NCBI GenBank assembly: GCA_905221605.1
Contig: CAJNDS010002779.1
Coordinates: 658,177 to 694,176 of the forward strand
Length of the DNA: 36,000 bases
Direction of reading: 5' to 3'
Source: Symbiodinium natans
Taxonomy: Eukaryota; Sar; Dinophyceae; Suessiales; Symbiodiniaceae
Shown here: one piece after another, positions 34,804 to 36,000 of the stretch
Position numbering within the stretch: position 1 is the first letter of the stretch
Layout of the letters: every line of letters begins with the position of its first letter
Notes under the pieces: model-generated
What the model was told of the DNA's origin: nothing
Databases searched by the model: none
What the model saw: the letters and a program-made list of their open reading frames with translations, nothing else
Position numbers and translations under genes: made by a program

Positions 34804-35094
34804 ATAGTAGATAACCCTCTGGACTGCTGGGGCTCATCATGGGAATACCCCCCCCCTCCTCTGGGTTCCCCGCAGAATTAAGGCTATTTAGGGATAACTC
34901 AGCCAAACTATCAGGTTACTTAAAGGGGGTAGTAGCCCTAAACCCGAAGCCTAAACCCTCAGGGGCTGAACCCTAGTATAGGGAGGCCCATGATTCTCAG
35001 GTCTTCTGATCCCGTGGGTGTTGCGAAGAGCCTCGCGGACCACCGTCAATCTGTGCAAATCGACCTGGCCCGAAGGCCAAGTCAAGCAGGCAGT
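34804..35094. other. No gene recognised
   Basis: Contains another short C run (34848-34856), decayed CCCTAAA units near 34935, and no convincing open island. Confidence 0.5.
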
Positions 35095-35097
35095 GAG

Positions 35098-35275
35098 ATA
35101 CTGGGTGCGCCCAGCTGGGATATGTTTTTCTATGTCTCTTTTTTTGGGTTTGAGGTCTTATTAGTAGTTAGGAATATGCGTTTAGTGAGATACTAGGTAC
35201 GCCCAAACCCGGAGATGTTTTCTATGCAGTTTTTTGGGGTTTCAGAGGATTTTATTTCATTAGGAATATGCTTTT
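35098..35275. mobile_element. Related diverged repeats (GTGCGCC/GTACGCC)
   Basis: Two adjacent similar segments: GAGATACTGGGTGCGCCC at 35095 and GAGATACTAGGTACGCCC at 35188. Each is followed by GATATGTTTT or GATGTTTTCTATG and then TTAGGAATATGC. They look like a tandem pair of the GTAGGCC family. Confidence 0.4.
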
Positions 35276-35378
35276 CTTTTTTGGGTTTAAGAGGGTCTTA
35301 TTTAGGAATGATTGTTGACCAAAACCCTGAACTCTAAACCCTAAGCCCTGGCGTTTAATGGCCACCCTAGGATATCAG

Positions 35379-35434
35379 ACAGCACGCCGCGCAGCCAGAG
35401 ACCTCGAGACTCCCGAGGCGTGGCTGCAGCCAGG
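35379..35434 (+). CDS. Candidate coding exon, unknown gene
   Basis: Acceptor GATATCAG; frame TARRAARDLETPEAWLQP; donor GG|GTTTAGGG starts an array. Confidence 0.5.
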
Positions 35435-35563
35435 GTTTAGGGCTTAGGGGTTAGAGTTACGGGGTTTGGGGTTTGGGGTTTAGGGTTTAGGGTTTAGGGT
35501 TGGGGGTTTAGGGTGTAGGGTTTGGGGTTTAGGGTTTGGGGTTTGGGGTTTAGGGTTCAGGGT
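35435..35563 (+). repeat. TTTAGGG/TTTGGGG array
   Basis: Mixed variants following the 35379 exon candidate. Confidence 0.93.
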
Positions 35564-35671
35564 TTCGAGGCCGGGAGATCCCACGACCAGACCCAAGGTC
35601 GAGCTTTTTTTGAGGGAGTTTCACCCCCCCCCTCCCCCTCCCCGCAACCCCCTTGAAAGGACCCCCGAATA

Positions 35672-35776
35672 GGGTGTAGGGTTTAGGGTTTAGGGTTTAG
35701 GGTTTAGGGTTTAGGGTTTAGGGTTTAGGGTTTAGGGTTTAGGGTTTAGGGTTTAGGGTTTAGGGTTCACGGCTTA
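35672..35776 (+). repeat. TTTAGGG telomere-like array
   Basis: About 14 near-perfect units. Confidence 0.97.
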
Positions 35777-35778
35777 GG

Positions 35779-35937
35779 GTGGTCTTTGTTGAGCTGCCCA
35801 AGTGGCTCCCAAAGTTGGGAAACCCAGTGCACGAGCACTCCGGCGAATGCCGAGCCAAGGAGCGAACACTTCCACTTCCAAGCGTGCAAGCGGCTTGGTT
35901 CCACCATGACGTCCACGAGTTTTTTTGTTAAGAGCTT
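35779..35937 (+). CDS. Open island, possible exon
   Basis: Follows GGCTTAG at the end of a TTTAGGG array. One frame contains VVFVELPKWLPKLGNPVHEH and AAWFHHDVHEFF, but other frames and the minus strand are also open here, so strand and phase are uncertain. Confidence 0.3.
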
Positions 35938-36000
35938 TTGACGTTAAAAACCCCAATATTCACCATGACGTCCAAGATGTCATTTTTCTTTTGCGCGGGG

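Noticed and set aside
1-36000. tRNA, rRNA or snRNA genes
   Set aside because: I saw no cloverleaf with matching A and B boxes and no rRNA-like segment, though a covariance-model search could still find a small RNA gene.

Overview
The window reads as nuclear DNA of a dinoflagellate, probably of the Symbiodiniaceae or a close relative. I infer this from three things. Plant/dinoflagellate-type telomeric motifs (TTTAGGG and its complement CCCTAAA) are scattered as more than 40 interstitial arrays. Short open islands look like exons bounded by GT-AG and GC-AG splice sites. One intact Ty1/copia retrotransposon has a Gag and accessory-domain layout of a type I associate with dinoflagellate elements. 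No search was run, so the species is not fixed.

Layout. Positions 1-8594 and 17491-36000 are a mosaic of telomere-like arrays, short inverted-repeat (MITE- or introner-like) elements, poly-C tracts, microsatellites and about 40 short exon-like islands on the + strand. I could not name any gene from these islands. Some neighbours join in phase (4531-4601 to 4791; 21314-21406 to 21755; 28941-28982 to 29381-29435 to 29506-29592), so at least part of the region is genuine spliced genes. The arrays are not random with respect to the islands. CCCTAAA arrays tend to lie just before a CAG/AAG acceptor, and TTTAGGG arrays start at or just after the donor, often forming the donor itself (G|GTTTAGGG).

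Positions 8595-17490 hold a complete copia-type LTR retrotransposon. It has 216-bp LTRs that differ at one base, a 5-bp target duplication TAAAC, a primer site matching an initiator-Met-type tRNA end, and one 2772-codon gag-pol frame. The frame encodes Gag with a zinc knuckle, aspartic protease, a diverged cytosine-methyltransferase-like region, a 2-oxoglutarate/Fe(II) oxygenase-like region, integrase (D,D35E), reverse transcriptase and RNase H. The methyltransferase-like plus oxygenase-like pair is the most interesting content: it suggests a retroelement carrying its own DNA-modification writer and oxidiser. A stretch of about 200 codons between protease and the methyltransferase-like region looks constrained in the +1 frame rather than the main frame.

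The other notable signal is the use of telomere-like repeats, and of small inverted-repeat elements whose ends carry GT and AG, as intron building blocks.
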